From Cervus elaphus (lineage: Eukaryota > Chordata > Mammalia > Artiodactyla > Cervidae), in NCBI RefSeq assembly GCF_910594005.1, contig NC_057826.1, forward strand, positions 26,755,501-26,819,500: DNA of 64,000 bases, given 5' to 3'. The translations under genes were made by a program, and so were the position numbers. Below the pieces are notes generated by a model, which saw nothing but the letters and a program-made list of their open reading frames with translations, did no database searches and was not told where the DNA came from. Positions 33,073 to 45,479 of this stretch are shown in pieces. Position 1 is the first letter of the stretch, and the number at the start of each line of letters is the position of its first letter.

Positions 33073-33114
33073 TTATATAGGAAATCTATCTTATGGGCTA
33101 GCCTAGAAACCTAA

Positions 33115-33330
33115 ACATTGAGGGGAGGTAGGGAAAGAGAGAACTAAAGAGCCTCTTGATGAAAGTGAAAGAGGAGAGTGAAAAAGTTGGCTTAACTTTT
33201 AGCTTACACGTGAAATGGGAAAGGAGACACTGAAAGAGAAATATTTTGAAGACAGAGACGAGAGGCAGGAACTAGAGATGAGTGGTGAGAAGTAAGAACA
33301 AGAGGGGAAGGGAGGAGGGGTAAGTGAGTA
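33115..33330 (+). repeat. Purine-rich strand-asymmetric tract
   Basis: The plus strand is dominated by G and A across most of 33115-33165 and 33200-33330 (for example aagaggggaagggaggaggg). No coding frame is implied. Confidence 0.7.
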
Positions 33331-33524
33331 CTTGAGAAGGTGATGGGAAACAGACTTGGGGTTGGGCCTTGCCTGGATTCTGGCCCAGTCTCCTGGGTGG
33401 TTGCCAGGAGAGAGCTAGGGGTGGGGGAAGGAAGCGTGAGACACTCCTAAACTGGGTCTTCGAAATGGCAGGAATCCCTGCACTATGCAATCTCCTTTGG
33501 ATTTGTAAAAAGGTCATATACCAT

Positions 33525-33622
33525 CTCATAGCAACATTAGCTACACAGGTAACAGGTGGCAAAAACCAGGATTAGAATCCTGTCTCTTGGAATTCAAAGC
33601 CAGGGCTCTATCCGCCCTGTTC
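33525..33622 (-). repeat. MIR SINE fragment
   Basis: aaaccaggattagaatcctg and caaagccagggctctatccg match the reverse complement of the MIR 5' half. Confidence 0.65.
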
Positions 33623-34441
33623 TTTTATGTTTCTGATGATTTGAACTACTATGTGTGATTGTGAATGTCTCCTATGAGGTCCTTACCATTGGTAGGTATG
33701 GATTTTATAAGTTTTCCAGACCCTTCAGTATGTAAGCGTTTGCCTACAAAGAGATCATAGTCCTAGAAATTGGTTTACACTTAGGTCAGATTTATATAGT
33801 TTAACAAATACATAGGTTTCTAAATAATATACACTGTGTACTAGTGTAGCTAGTTGAGTCTTTTGCCTTTCTTTTCAATGAGCAAGATAATCTTGAACAT
33901 GTTTGCACTGTGGGGTTTGCACTGTGATGACTCGGAGGTAAGGCAAAGTCATGGTCAGAAGCATCAGCACTGTAAGAGTTTAGTTTGGTTCAGTTCCCTG
34001 AAGCGTAGAGTGTTCTATGAATCTGGATGGAATCACTTCAGGTTTACTATTTCCATACATGTGATTGAGGTGATAAGGAAATGTTTGATTATTTAGTTAT
34101 TCAGTGACTTGATATTACATTGTACTGGATCCATTATTTATCAATAATTTGTAAAGTATTTGATTTTGTTCCTTATGTATCAGTTTTATGCTTTTCCTGA
34201 AAGGGTTTAAAGGTTTGCCAAAAATATAAGATTTTTGTAAAGTGAAGCAATCAGGGTGAAAAGAAAATTAATGAAGGAAAAATTAAGTGAAGGCAAAGAA
34301 GATGTTCTTATACAAAACATACAGGGTAGGCCCCTGTTTACTGACCCGTGAGAAAGAAAACCCAAATTTGGTCCTGTGGTTTCTGCAGCCACTGTGAAGA
34401 GGGTTGAAGGATGAGTCACAGTGTGCATGAAGCAGAAACCT
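33623..34441. other. Non-repeat intronic stretch
   Basis: AT-rich unique sequence; nothing recognised. Confidence 0.45.
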
Positions 34442-34562
34442 CCATTTTACCGTTGAGAATACTGACGGACAGAAAAGGTCACACAACTAGTAAACCCTGG
34501 ACACTGTATTTCGATTCATGACTGTCTGACTCCAAGGCTCACGCCATTCTCAATAAGCTCTG
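34442..34562 (-). repeat. MIR SINE
   Basis: cattttaccgttgagaatac, ggtcacacaactagtaaacc and ctgactccaaggctc match the reverse complement of MIR. Confidence 0.72.
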
Positions 34563-34754
34563 TTGCTTTTGTGTACACACAAATGCCCAGGTGTGAGTGA
34601 ACTCAATCAGAGACAAGAGCAAGGACATCAAAGTGAAGGCTTTGCTTACCTGAAAATGTCTTTATTTGTTGAGAATTAATTTTTGCACAGTTTTGTGATT
34701 TGGGGCAAATTTTATTATTGTTGTGGTGGGTGCAGAACAGCTAGTAGTCTACAT

Positions 34755-34910
34755 TGACAATTGGCAGTGTCACTACTGCCGCATTTTATCTGCTGAAGCA
34801 AGTCCCAAGGCTGGACCAGATTCACGGGTGAGGATTCTACCTCTTGAGAGCAGTTACTGCAAAATCACATCGTGCAGGGTGTGGATACAGGGGGACATGA
34901 GGAATTGTTG
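34755..34910 (+). repeat. Ancient mammalian repeat, same family as 50035-50165
   Basis: gaagcaagtcccaaggctgg, ggattctacctcttgagagc and gtgtggatacagggggacat are collinear with 50035-50165. Family not resolved (LTR-like). Confidence 0.5.
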
Positions 34911-34929
34911 TGATTTTTGTACCTCATCT

Positions 34930-35065
34930 ACTACAACTTCAGTCTGTGAAACAGAGATCGTAATAATACTTTCTACTTTACAGGTAGATTGTGAAAATTA
35001 TATGAGATAATATGGATGTTACCTGGCACATAAGGAATGTTAGAAGTGATAATTATTATATCGCT
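34930..35065 (+). repeat. MIR SINE
   Basis: acttcagtctgtgaaacaga, gataatatggatgttacctg and gcacataaggaatgtt match the MIR 3' half. Confidence 0.68.
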
Positions 35066-35084
35066 TTTCCTTACAACCAGCCAT

Positions 35085-35245
35085 ATGGAGATTTTGTAAT
35101 CCTCTTTTCACAAATGAAGAAACTCAAGAGTTGAAGTAAACTTGTTGCTGATCACATTGTTAGTCAATTGTGGAGCCTGGATTCAAACCAAGGTTTGTTT
35201 GACATCAAAGCTTGTAGCAGAGACTTCCTAACTGTTCACCAAATC
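35085..35245 (-). repeat. MIR SINE
   Basis: cctcttttcacaaatgaaga, ttgtggagcctggattcaaa and the following bases match the reverse complement of MIR. Confidence 0.75.
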
Positions 35246-35257
35246 TGTTTTTGTTTT

Positions 35258-35350
35258 TTTCTGGACACATAAGTAGACTACATTTACCAGCTTCCTTTGC
35301 TGTAGGACTGACTGAGTGATCTAGTCCATAAAAGATGAGCAGTGCTGCTC
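35258..35350 (+). repeat. Ancient LTR-like repeat, same family as 63210-63592
   Basis: ctggacacataagtagacta and atttaccagcttcctttgct are collinear with the first 90 bases of the repeat at 63210. Confidence 0.5.
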
Positions 35351-35515
35351 AGAAGGGAAGGAATCTGGACGTCTGAATCTCCACATGAAAGAGAAATGCC
35401 TGCAGATTAGAAACACTGATTTTGGATTTTAGTGAGCTAGAAATAAGCTTTTGTGAATAGCCAATAAAGTGTTGCAGTTTCTTACAGTAATTACAAGCAA
35501 CTATGGAAGTTTTTC

Positions 35516-35638
35516 TTTTTCTTTTTTTTGGCTGCTCCACACAGCCAGTGGGATATAAGTTCCTCAACCAGAGATCAAACCCATGCCATCTGCAGTGGAA
35601 GCTTGGATCCTTAACCAAGGGACCACCAGTGAAGTCCC
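35516..35638 (-). mobile_element. CHR-type tRNA-Glu SINE
   Basis: Poly(T) then ggctgctccacacagccagt, cagagatcaaacccatgcc and ggaccaccagtgaagtccc, the reverse complement of the cetartiodactyl CHR-2-type SINE. Confidence 0.85.
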
Positions 35639-35769
35639 TGAGAACTACTGCAGTTTAGTTGTTAAATAGTTAGCTCTACAATCTGACTTATACTACCTGT
35701 AACAAGCTAATACTAACAATAACATATTAGCTAATGATATTATTACTAGCTGTAAAATCAAATGTATTT

Positions 35770-35850
35770 GAGTTTTAGTTTCCTTGTTTTTGAAATTGGA
35801 ATCTTTGTGGTATTGTTGTAAGGATTAAAGATAATGTGTATCTACCTGTA
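35770..35850 (+). repeat. MIR SINE fragment
   Basis: gttttagtttccttgttttt and ttgtaaggattaaagataat match the MIR 3' half; weak. Confidence 0.5.
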
Positions 35851-35994
35851 TCACTAATACATTACTTGAGATTTGACAACTCTTCCAAAAAAGAAGCCGT
35901 TATCAATTTTCAAAGCTGCTCATTTTCAATCAGGGATTACCTTGGTTTGATAACATCCCTAATGGTTTTACAAGCAACAATAATAACAGCAATC

Positions 35995-36150
35995 ATAGCT
36001 TAGATTTATTGCCTTCTTGCCATGTACGAACTGCAGAGTACTTTTTATGAGCCTGTCTATCTCACATATTCCTCCCTCAGAGCCTGTGAAGTCAGAGTTC
36101 TACCATCTCCATCTTAGGGATGATGACACAGAGGATGAGAAATTCATAGA
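35995..36150 (-). repeat. MIR SINE
   Basis: catgtacgaactgcagagta, accatctccatcttagggat and gatgacacagaggatgagaa match the reverse complement of MIR. Confidence 0.65.
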
Positions 36151-37240
36151 CGCATCTGTTTTAGAAAAGGATGTTGTACATGTTCTGAGTAGGAATAGGT
36201 GCTGTTAATTGATATTAGTCAGTTGTAGGAGTTTGTCTGTAAAATGTACTGGTTGTGATGCTACTTTTCCAGCATCACATCAGAAATGGTGCCCTTTGCA
36301 CAGCTGTGGAAATGACTGCAATTTGTCTTGGGGAAGAGTTTCTGGCTCTCATAGCCTAATGTAAAAGAAGATTGGCTTCCAGAGTGCTTACTGTTGTGTT
36401 CCCCATGTCATGTTTAAAGGAGCCATGGGTTAAGCCTTCCTTAAATTACTGGGGGCGCTGTTTCATGGCAATACTCTTCAGGCTATCCTTACCTTTTAGG
36501 CAAAATATAATGTGGGTCATTGGGTCAAATCCTTTGCTGGTGCTTCAGGAATGCCAAGTTTCATGCCCGGGTGTCACTGCACAGGGCAGGCGGATAGGAG
36601 GAGCTAGCCTTGGTGCTTCTGGGTGGATCAGTCCCCTTGCAAGACCAGTTAGTTAAACCATGTGGGTAACCTTGAGACATACAGGGTACAAGCACTTTTC
36701 TTTCTTTGCTTTTAGGGAGGCTTGTTCAGATTGGGAATTGAGGGAGCCTGAAGGTGTTTTTTTTTTGTTAAGAAAAAGTTTTTTTTCCCTTAAGAGTTTT
36801 TCTTTGTTTTTTGTTTACATATATAATAAAAAAGAAGGAGGTACAAGTACTACAGTTCTCCATTTGGCCACCCTACCATTTTGAATATATCAATGTCCAC
36901 AATATACATTCTCATGCCCCGTGGAATCTGGTGGGTTCCTTGTATTTGGTGACGAGGTCAATACAGCTTATACCCACTATGGTTTGAACTGTAATACTCA
37001 ATAGAAAAGTGCGTATTTTATTTATTTAGTTTTGAATTGTCTGTTAGGGTGTTATATAAAAATAACACATGTTGTAAATCATTGTGGTCATTTCATTTTA
37101 TGTCTCTGAGTTATCTCCTTTGTATAACTGTATGACATAACTGCTTATATAGGTCTGTGGATAGCAGTGTTTAGATTGGATAAGAGCTTATGGATTTTTC
37201 CCAGAAAATAGGAGTGAGGACTGGCTTATTTAAAGAGGAT
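36151..37240. other. Non-repeat intronic stretch
   Basis: Unique sequence with T-rich runs at 36756-36810; nothing recognised. Confidence 0.45.
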
Positions 37241-37300
37241 GATGTCTCCTGCATTGGTAGGCAGGTTCTTTACCAGTAATGCCTCCTGGGATGCCCCAAA
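37241..37300 (-). mobile_element. Bov-tA head fragment
   Basis: tgtctcctgcattggtaggc and ttctttaccagtaatgcctc … gggatgcccc: the tRNA-like head only. Confidence 0.78.
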
Positions 37301-38795
37301 TTATGGCAAAAAACTCGTGGTGATTGCTAATGTGTGCCTTTCCATCAGAACCAGGCTTCTCAAACTGGGTTTGAGTAAGGAGACACAGAGGGAAAAAGGA
37401 AGCTTTTTCCTGCAACATCAACTGCCCACAATCAAATAACAACACTTCATTTTCATATTAAAACAAAGAAGGATATATTATAAATGCCAAATTCATGAGG
37501 TGATTAAAGATAAAACATAGAACTTTAAAGAAAATTTCCACTTGCCTGTGTTGAGTATGTTCCCCTGCCTCCCCCTCCCCCAATGTTTCCAGCCTGTGCT
37601 TTGCTGCTTCTGCACTCAACAGCATAACTAACTGCTCTGCGAAGTTAACTGGATATTGATGTTCCTGTCATCTGCAAAGCTGCAGAAAGCACATAAAGGT
37701 AGTTAATGTGAGTGTCTTTGGCTTGTACTTGCTTTCCGTCATGTCAATAAATCCTAAATCCTCCCTTGAAGTCACCAAAGTCTACTGGCAAGTCATTCTT
37801 CTGAATGTGTGCCCAGAGACAGGAGGGACAAGCATTTGTTTAAAATATAAAACTAACCAGGCATGTGCAGCCAAGCTGGCAGGGCTCTCTTTTCATCTTG
37901 TTCCCCATCTAGGGATGTGGTTTCACTCTAGGAAGGGCAGGCCAGCAGCGCTTCTCTTCCCCAGCCCCCACTTCCATATTGCAGAAGCACTGTTTCAGAC
38001 AGACATGGCCAAGAGAACCTGTCTCCTCTTCTGACACACCTCCCAGTCAGAAAAGAAGCTCTCATCCAGGGACAATAGGATGAGCATACTGAGTCTTAAA
38101 TATTTCTGCCCAAGCTCACCTATAGGGCAAAGGTTCCATGCCAGGAGGAACAAATCAAGAAGATGAGGGTCTACTGTTCCCACTCAGAGACCAGGGTTAT
38201 CTGGGAGAAGTGGGCCATCGTCTTGGCTGCAATTTCAGTGCAGAAGCACAGAAGCTTTACTTGGAAGGAGGGAAATATTGAACAAACTGCACTGTTCTGC
38301 ATAAGGTAATTGACTTGATTTGGGAACAGAGTATGAGGATATTCATACCCAAGGGTGTTGTGGAAAATAGGATCTTGGCAGTGAGCAGTTAAGAGAAGGC
38401 AGTAGCTCCGTGAGGGAAACAAGCTATATAGTAGATGACTGAGAAGTTTAACAGGGAGACCAGAAAAAGACACAGTTGAGAGCTAGAGGGTTGAAACAAA
38501 CCTCAGAGTCTCCCCAAAGACAGTCCCTGAAAAGAGGACCATGACATTTATTGGATCAGGCTGTTGAAAAATTTGGGTACCAAGGCGTTGTCAAAAACAA
38601 TCTAGAAAAAATGGTACTGATGAACCTATTGGCAGGGCGGGATTAGACACACAGACATAGGGAGTAGACATGAGAACCTGGATCAGGGAGGGTGGTAGGG
38701 GATGAACTGTGAGACTAGGATTGACATATATCCATTACCATCCCACATGTGAAATAGATGGCTAGTGGGAGCATGCTGTATAGAAAAAGAAGCTC
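37301..38795. other. Non-repeat intronic stretch (1.5 kb)
   Basis: Unique sequence; open frames of 100-108 codons at 37708-38034 and 38171-38473 have no recognisable product or splice context. Confidence 0.45.
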
Positions 38796-38975
38796 AGCTC
38801 TGTGCTCTCTGATGACCTAGAGGAGTGGGATGGGGGGTGGGTGCTGGAGGGTGGTTCAAGAGGGAGGGGATATATGTATATTTATAGCTGACTCATTTTG
38901 TTGTACAGTAGAAACTAGTACAACACTGTAAAGCAATTATACTCCAGTAAAACAACAACAACAACAACAACAAAC
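38796..38975 (+). mobile_element. L1 3' end with (AAC)n tail
   Basis: ctctctgatgacctagagga, ctgactcattttgttgtaca and acaacactgtaaagcaatta match artiodactyl L1 3' ends. The tail is (AAC)n at 38948-38973. Confidence 0.82.
38948..38973. repeat. (AAC)n microsatellite
   Basis: Near-perfect AAC triplets, probably grown from the L1 poly(A) tail. Confidence 0.9.
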
Positions 38976-39359
38976 CCAATAATACAACCAGCCATCAGTG
39001 AGGGGAGGCTGGCAGCAACTTGTGGTATCAACAGGAGCAGTCAGGTAACAGAAATCAGGAAAAGAAAGCCCTTCAAAATCCATTCTCATCCAAGGGTGAT
39101 CATACCTGGCCAATACCTTGCCCTCAGCAGAGTGATAGCAGGGGCTGCTCACAGAAGCAGAAATAAACTTCACTAAATAATCCACCATGTTACAAAATAG
39201 ACAACAAAAATATCAAGCCCTGAAGTGGGGGAGGGGAATCAGTACTTACAGTTGCTGTATCATCTAAAATGTTCATTTTTTTTCAAGGGGGATGGAGGGG
39301 GAGGCATGGATTTGGAGTTTGGGCTTGGTAGATGCAAACTATTAGCTTTAGAATGAATA

Positions 39360-39440
39360 AACAACAAGGTCCACATGCATAGCACAGGGAACTATATTCA
39401 ATATCCTGTGATTAACCATATGGAAAAGAATATAAAATGT
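39360..39440 (+). mobile_element. L1 3' UTR fragment
   Basis: caaggtccacatgcatagca, cagggaactatattcaatat and ggaaaagaatataaaatg match artiodactyl L1. The segment normally lies upstream of the part seen at 38796, so it is a separate insertion. Confidence 0.7.
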
Positions 39441-40796
39441 CCATTTTTTCAACCAAATATTATGAGACATGCAAAGAAACTGACAAATGTGACACATGTA
39501 CAGAGTGAGGGGAGGCAAGAAAAAAAGGAAAAAGAAAAGAAAGCTGGCAAGATATTGATGGGATTAGAAATCTCTTCTTTCCCCTTTTCTCTTGTGTATT
39601 TATGGCTGTATCAAAGACTAGGGAGGATGCAAAATTTTTGGTCCTTGCTTTCCCAGAAAACTCAGAAGATAGATGATTAATACTATGAGGATGCATTTTT
39701 GACTCACTGCTTCCAATCCATATTAAAAAAATGTAGATCTCCAATGACCATGGAACAAACACATTTATGGTGTTCCACCCCCAACCCCCAACTCCCAGCT
39801 CCTGTGTTCACCTGTCCCTGAGTAGACTTTTGTGAGATACTCTAGATCTGATAATAGTTTCAAAGGAACTTTACTGGGCACAATCTTTGGTATCTGGAAT
39901 TTACATTAGTCATGATTTCTCCTGAGGGCTCTCGGAAGAAAGCAAGTGAAATACTGGGAGACGACTGGCTGTGGATTTGAACTTGAAATCATTGAATCTG
40001 AGATCAAAAGATTGAGATGCTTAGTCCGCTGTTGAACACATTCTTAACAAAATACACTTTTCATCTCATGGAACCAGTATCACAGATGAGAAAATGAAAA
40101 AGTGGATTCTGGTTATAAATGTCTTAATTACATTAAATGAGTTGAATAGTTTTCCTTGACAAATTTATTACAAGGTGGAAAATCCTGACATAACTTGATT
40201 TCATTGTGTTTTTACTTGTTCTGCAAAGCCAGTAGGTATTTGTGGAGTATCCACTGTGAAACGTTATAACAAGATGATTATAAGGTTGTCCTATAGTTTG
40301 TGGGCTTGATTGTTTTTCTTGACAGCTTGTGCTGAGTATGGATCATCTCTTTTCTCTCTCACTGCTTCTGCTACATACTCAGTGTAAATATTCCAGTGTC
40401 TTTCTATTTACTCACTATTTCTCTTCTGCTGCCCCGAGCTCTCTGCATCTTCATGCCTATCATTTTTTTTTTCTCCCTGAGATCAATCAATCAGCAAGTA
40501 TTTTTTTTTTATATTGTTGTTGTAACAGGCTTTGCAGAAATTAAGCTATAATTCCTAAAGGCTAGGGGAGGATTTCTGTCCAAATTGCTCCACATAGCCA
40601 CCAATATAGTAATATTTCATGCCAAAAAAGTACTTAATGGTTTGGATGATGATAATAAATATATACCTTAGAAAAGAATGATATCTTTAGTTTCTTTCTT
40701 CTTTTTATTTTCTTACTTTCTTTCTTCTAAACAGAGCTCTGCTTAGACTTTCCAGAAAGAGTATTCATATACTCTTTTCCTTTTTGAAAAAAGGGA
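39441..40796. other. Non-repeat intronic stretch
   Basis: AT-rich unique sequence, with a pyrimidine-rich segment at 40688-40730; nothing recognised. Confidence 0.45.
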
Positions 40797-41286
40797 CTCT
40801 ATTGGTTTTATTTATTTAAATATTTATTTATGCATAATTGATGTTCAACATTACATTAGTTTCAAGTATGCAACATAATGATTAGGTATTTATATATATG
40901 CTGAAGTGATCATCACAATAAATCTAGTTAACATCTGTCACCATATTTAGCTACTAAAAAATCTTTTTTCTTATGATGAGGTCTTTTAAGATCCAGTGTC
41001 TTAGCAACTTTAAAATATGCAAAACATTATTATTAACTATACTTACCATGCTGTACATAGCATCCCCAGGACTTTTTTATAATGCTAAGTATGTACCTTT
41101 TGACTCCCTCTTTTCTCCCTCCGCCCCAGCAACCACAAATCTGTTTTCTGTGTCCATGATTTTGATTATTTTTAGATTCCACATATAAGTGATATCATAT
41201 GATATTTGTCTTTCTCTGTATGACTTCTTTCACTTAGCATAATGCCTTCAAGGTCTAACCACGTTGTCACAAATGACAAGATTTCA
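40797..41286 (-). mobile_element. L1 3' UTR / distal ORF2 remnant
   Basis: Antisense L1 wording in order: ttcaacattacattagtttc, cagcaaccacaaatctgttt, tagattccacatataagtga, gatatttgtctttctctgta. Confidence 0.82.
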
Positions 41287-42353
41287 CTCACATGCTTTTA
41301 TTATTAAAACTTTCATTTTTGTCTAACCATGAATTCCCTCCCAGCCTTTCTTTGCTTCTTTCTATTAAGCAAATCCAACTCCTTTAGGGTTTCCTCAAAG
41401 GCTCTATTTTCAATATCATAAATTATTCATTTTTGCCATTCTGCCATATTACAGAATATTTACCAAACATAAAATTCTGTGACACTTTATAAAGGAAATA
41501 CAAGTCAGAACCATTGCCCCCAAAGACTAGAAATAGGGAGATTAAGATAGCCACAAAGGTATCTATTTTAGTTCTTTAGAATTTCATCTCTGGTCTTTTA
41601 GCATAGAGTTGACTCACTTGATAACCTCCTCTTTTGACTGTCCTTAATTCCAGAAAATATCACACACACATTGTTAAAGAATCTTCTCTTTCCCTTCCTC
41701 TACTCATCCTGAGAGAGGTCTGTATTGCTATCTTGCAAGTAAAGAGCAGTGACCATCACAAAATTACAGCTACGGCACTCTAACCCACGTCCCTTAACCC
41801 TGAAACAGAGGAGAAGCACCTGACAACCGCAGTAGGTTAGTCAGGTCAGATTCTGACAACTAAATTTATAGTTCTGTTCAAAGAAACTTTCAGAAACAAC
41901 TTGAAGCCATTTGAATTTCCCCAAAGAGTCAGTGAAAGTACTTGGACTTGATGACATGGGAACCCTGGAAAGTCTATGAGGCTCACCCTCAATTTTTCTG
42001 GTAACAGAGTCAACTTTGTTGAAGAAGTTGTCGTTTTTATTTCCACTTTAAAATGATTTGTTATTCATTTGAAAAAATTATGCTCAGCAGTAGGTAAAGA
42101 CCCAGAAAGATCATGGACTGAATTTAGGTCCCTGATTTCCCCACTACCCAACTTAGGGTGTGACCAGGTGGTGTGGATTTATGGTTATGAGTATGAGAAG
42201 CAATATCAAGTCTGTTGCTTGTGTGTGATATGACTATGGGCACATTTCTTAATTGTGTTACACTGTCCTCATCTCCAGAAATGGAGAAATCACAGTTATC
42301 TCACAAGATCACCATGAAAATGTACTGATATATATTTCAGTTCATATACAACT
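41287..42353. other. Non-repeat intronic stretch
   Basis: Unique sequence; nothing recognised. Confidence 0.45.
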
Positions 42354-42411
42354 GATATATATATATATATATACACACACATATATATACATACACATAC
42401 AGACATTTATA
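42354..42411. repeat. (TA)n/(CA)n compound microsatellite
   Basis: Alternating TA passing into ACAC, then ATAT and ACAT steps. Confidence 0.92.
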
Positions 42412-42436
42412 CATACTGAAAATGTAGTGATATATG

Positions 42437-42647
42437 CTGCTGTGCTATGCTTAGTTGCTCAGTAATGTCTGATTCTTTATGACCCCATGAACCCGTCAGG
42501 CTCCTCTGTCCATGGGGATTCTCCAGGAAAGAATACTGGAGTGGGTGGCCATGCCCTTCTCCAGGAGATCTTCCCAAGCCAGGTATAGAACCCAGGTCTC
42601 CTGCATTGCAGGCAGATTCTTTACCATCTGAGCCACCAGGGAAGACC
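42437..42647 (-). mobile_element. Bov-tA SINE with target-site duplication
   Basis: Reverse-oriented tail (gcttagttgctcagtaatgt) then head (…gagccaccagggaagacc). The duplication tgtagtgata(t/g)atg lies at 42423-42436 and 42648-42661. Confidence 0.92.
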
Positions 42648-42668
42648 TGTAGTGATAGATGTATCAGT

Positions 42669-42676
42669 ACACACAC

Positions 42677-42729
<53 letters not shown>
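42669..42729. repeat. (CA)n microsatellite
   Basis: About 30 CA units with one CG interruption, the longest dinucleotide tract in the window. Confidence 0.95.
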
Positions 42730-42730
<1 letters not shown>

Positions 42731-44640
42731 CACATATAGGAAAGTCCTCATCACATTTCCTGGAGCATGAGCAGTGTTCCATGAACTCTATGCTGACTGT
42801 AATATTATGCTAAGCGTAACCAAAAGTGCACAGCTTAAGGCTTTCCCTGGCTCTGATTGTTGAAAAGTTAGTTTTATACTGTTAGTTTTATGCTGTGGAT
42901 GACTTTTGCTTTAACAATTTCCACAGCTTCCTAAAAGTGTTCTGGTCTGAACTATATTATTTTTGCTATGCCTGAGGGAAACAATGAAATAAGCAAGCAA
43001 GCAACAAATTGGAGTTACCTTTAATAACACTTCTAAGATGGATTTGACTTAGCTTTCTAAATATACTAGAAATCTACCATTTCTCCCTCCATCTCTCACT
43101 TAGGAGTTATCAAGGAAAATTTTTTTCTCTACATGAAAAATTTGCCATGTTAGGCCATGATCCACTGGTGGTGGAAACCACAGCCAAGAGGTGAATGCAT
43201 TAGAGTAAATCTTAAGTGAGTTGAATGTGGTCTGAAGCTTGCTGATTCTTGGCAGCTGTAGGACCAGCAGGACAGAGCAGGGTGGGAGAACAGCCAGGCT
43301 GAAGTGGCAAGGAAAACTCCTTTCACACCTAAGTTGTACTTGCTAAAGAATGAGAAGCATGTGAAAAATCCCTAGATTTCACTGAGCTGTGATAACAAGG
43401 ACAGGTGTGATGGAGATGGTCTGATGATACACAACAATTAATTCAGTCTAACTTTCAAAAACGGTAGAAGTTTGCAGTAAAAGTGAACTTACAAAATGTA
43501 TACATGTTCATCAGTATTTCTCAGTTATATTTCTTGTTTCTACCATATTTAGATACTCTTTGGAAAATGGAACAAGGAATTACCCCTTGAAGCCATAATT
43601 AAACTGCAACTTAGCAAGTGTGTAATTGGAATTTTTGATGAATAGCTAACAGAATACCACGTTACATACCACTCTCCTGCCATTGGCTTAAGAGAGAAAT
43701 GAAGAAGATTTAAGAAATAACAATGACTCTCAAGAGAAGATGTGTTTTAATGCTTAAAATTGAAATTTTCCATAGAGTGATACTGATCTGACATTCAAAC
43801 TGTTTCAACGGGAAACAAGAGAAAATTATTCTTTTGAAGTTTAAAATTTTTTTTCTCATGATATTAAACTGAGCTGGTCAATGTTTTGTCACATCATGCT
43901 TTCTAGGTTATGTCATCTTGTTTCCTGCTAGGGCCAAGCTATTTAATAATAGAGAAACTGATTTTTTTTTCCTCTTGCTCATATTTTCTCTTATTGTTAT
44001 CAGCAAAGTATATCTCACAAAACATCTTCTTTTGTCTACTCAAAGTCTGTTGAAACAGTTTCCCACTGTGTGAGTGTGTGCGCGTGTGTGTGAGTGTGTG
44101 TGTGTGCACGCATGTATGGCTTTCTGGAATCAGAGTAAGAAGAAAGGATGCAGAAAGGGAGATTTGATCCATAGATTTGTAGAAAAATGCAAAAGCAATT
44201 TAAACTCCTTGTGAGTGCTGTGTTTAGCTTTTAGAACACTGAAAAAATGAAGAAATGAATTTATGAAGAAGAATTTCTTCCATGTGTCCCATATGCACAT
44301 TTTTCTCTTGGGGAAATATTTCTCCAAGTGAAAAAGTAATTATTAAAGAAAGTCACCTATTTGCATTTTGATATTTCCTCTCTGGGAGAAAATAATTCTA
44401 ACCTCAAGTTTTTTGGTAGGTTCTAAAGTAGGATTAGAGAATTTAACCTTCTTATTTAAACCCAATTCAGAAGTTAATAATCAGAAAAAGCAGTGCCATC
44501 TCTGTAGCATCAAGTCTAACAAAAGACTTACTTAAAGTAAACCAAATGACCATCTCAGTTTGAAAAAGTATGTTATAGCATGGGGCACAATTATCATTTA
44601 AAAAAATTTTTTCTATAAAGAGAGTTTTATTTCAATTTTT
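42730..44640. other. Non-repeat intronic stretch (1.9 kb) with one TG tract
   Basis: AT-rich unique sequence; the only simple repeat is the TG tract at 44068-44114. Nothing else recognised. Confidence 0.45.
44068..44114. repeat. (TG)n microsatellite, imperfect
   Basis: GT alternation with AG and CG interruptions. Confidence 0.9.
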
Positions 44641-45130
44641 ATTTCAAAAGAATTTAAAACGTACTAAAAAGTTGAAAGAACAATGTGAACACTTCTATCC
44701 TCTACCTAGATTTAATAGTGTTAACATTTTGCCACTGTGCTTTCTCTCTCTTTGCACATATAATTTTTTCCCCCTGAACCATTTGAAAATGAATTACAGA
44801 CATGACATTTTATCTATAACTACTTTAGCAGCATTTCTTAAAAAAGGACATCCTTTTACAGAGCCACAATACTGTTATTATACCCAAGAATATTGACATT
44901 AATTTCCTAATGTAATCTAAATTCCATATGAAAATTTCCTTAATGGTCCACAAATGTCTTCAATAGCTTTTCTTTCTCTGAAATGATGATCCAATTTGCA
45001 TTTAGTCTAGAGTGGTCTGTTTATCCTTCCCCCACCCCTGGCCCCTTGCTATGTTATTGATGCTTTTAGAAGTCCAGGCCAGTTTTCTTATGGAATAGAT
45101 TACATTCTGGAATAGTTTTGATATGCTTTT
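44641..45130 (+). mobile_element. Old L1-type repeat remnant
   Basis: Wording collinear with an old L1 3' UTR: aaagttgaaagaacaatgtg, gtgttaacattttgccactg, ccctgaaccatttgaaaatg, ccttaatggtccacaaatgt. Subfamily and orientation within L1 are not certain. Confidence 0.6.
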
Positions 45131-45479
45131 TGGATAATTTAGAATCACAAAAGAAGCAGCCTAAGAACTTAGTTTAGTATATTAGTAAAGAGATAGTTAC
45201 CAAAGTGGTGAATACTTTCATATTAATATAGGAACCCCAAGAGATTTAGATCAGACAGAATGAATTTGGCAGGAAACATAATAGTATTTTGGGAGCAGAG
45301 TGTGTCTGAGTTTACTGGTTTTTAGATTTTCTAAAATTAAAAGAAAGGGAACAGATTTCTTTAACATGTCATCATTCTACCATGGATATGTTTAGCAAAA
45401 TGGCTGGGAATACTGGGTTGGGGCTTATAAGAGAAAGTATGGTTAAAGAAAGACAAACTATCTTCCAAAAAATATAAGA

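Noticed and set aside
42407..42754. 115-codon frame with a long Val-Cys run
   Set aside because: Product of the CA microsatellite joined to a SINE.
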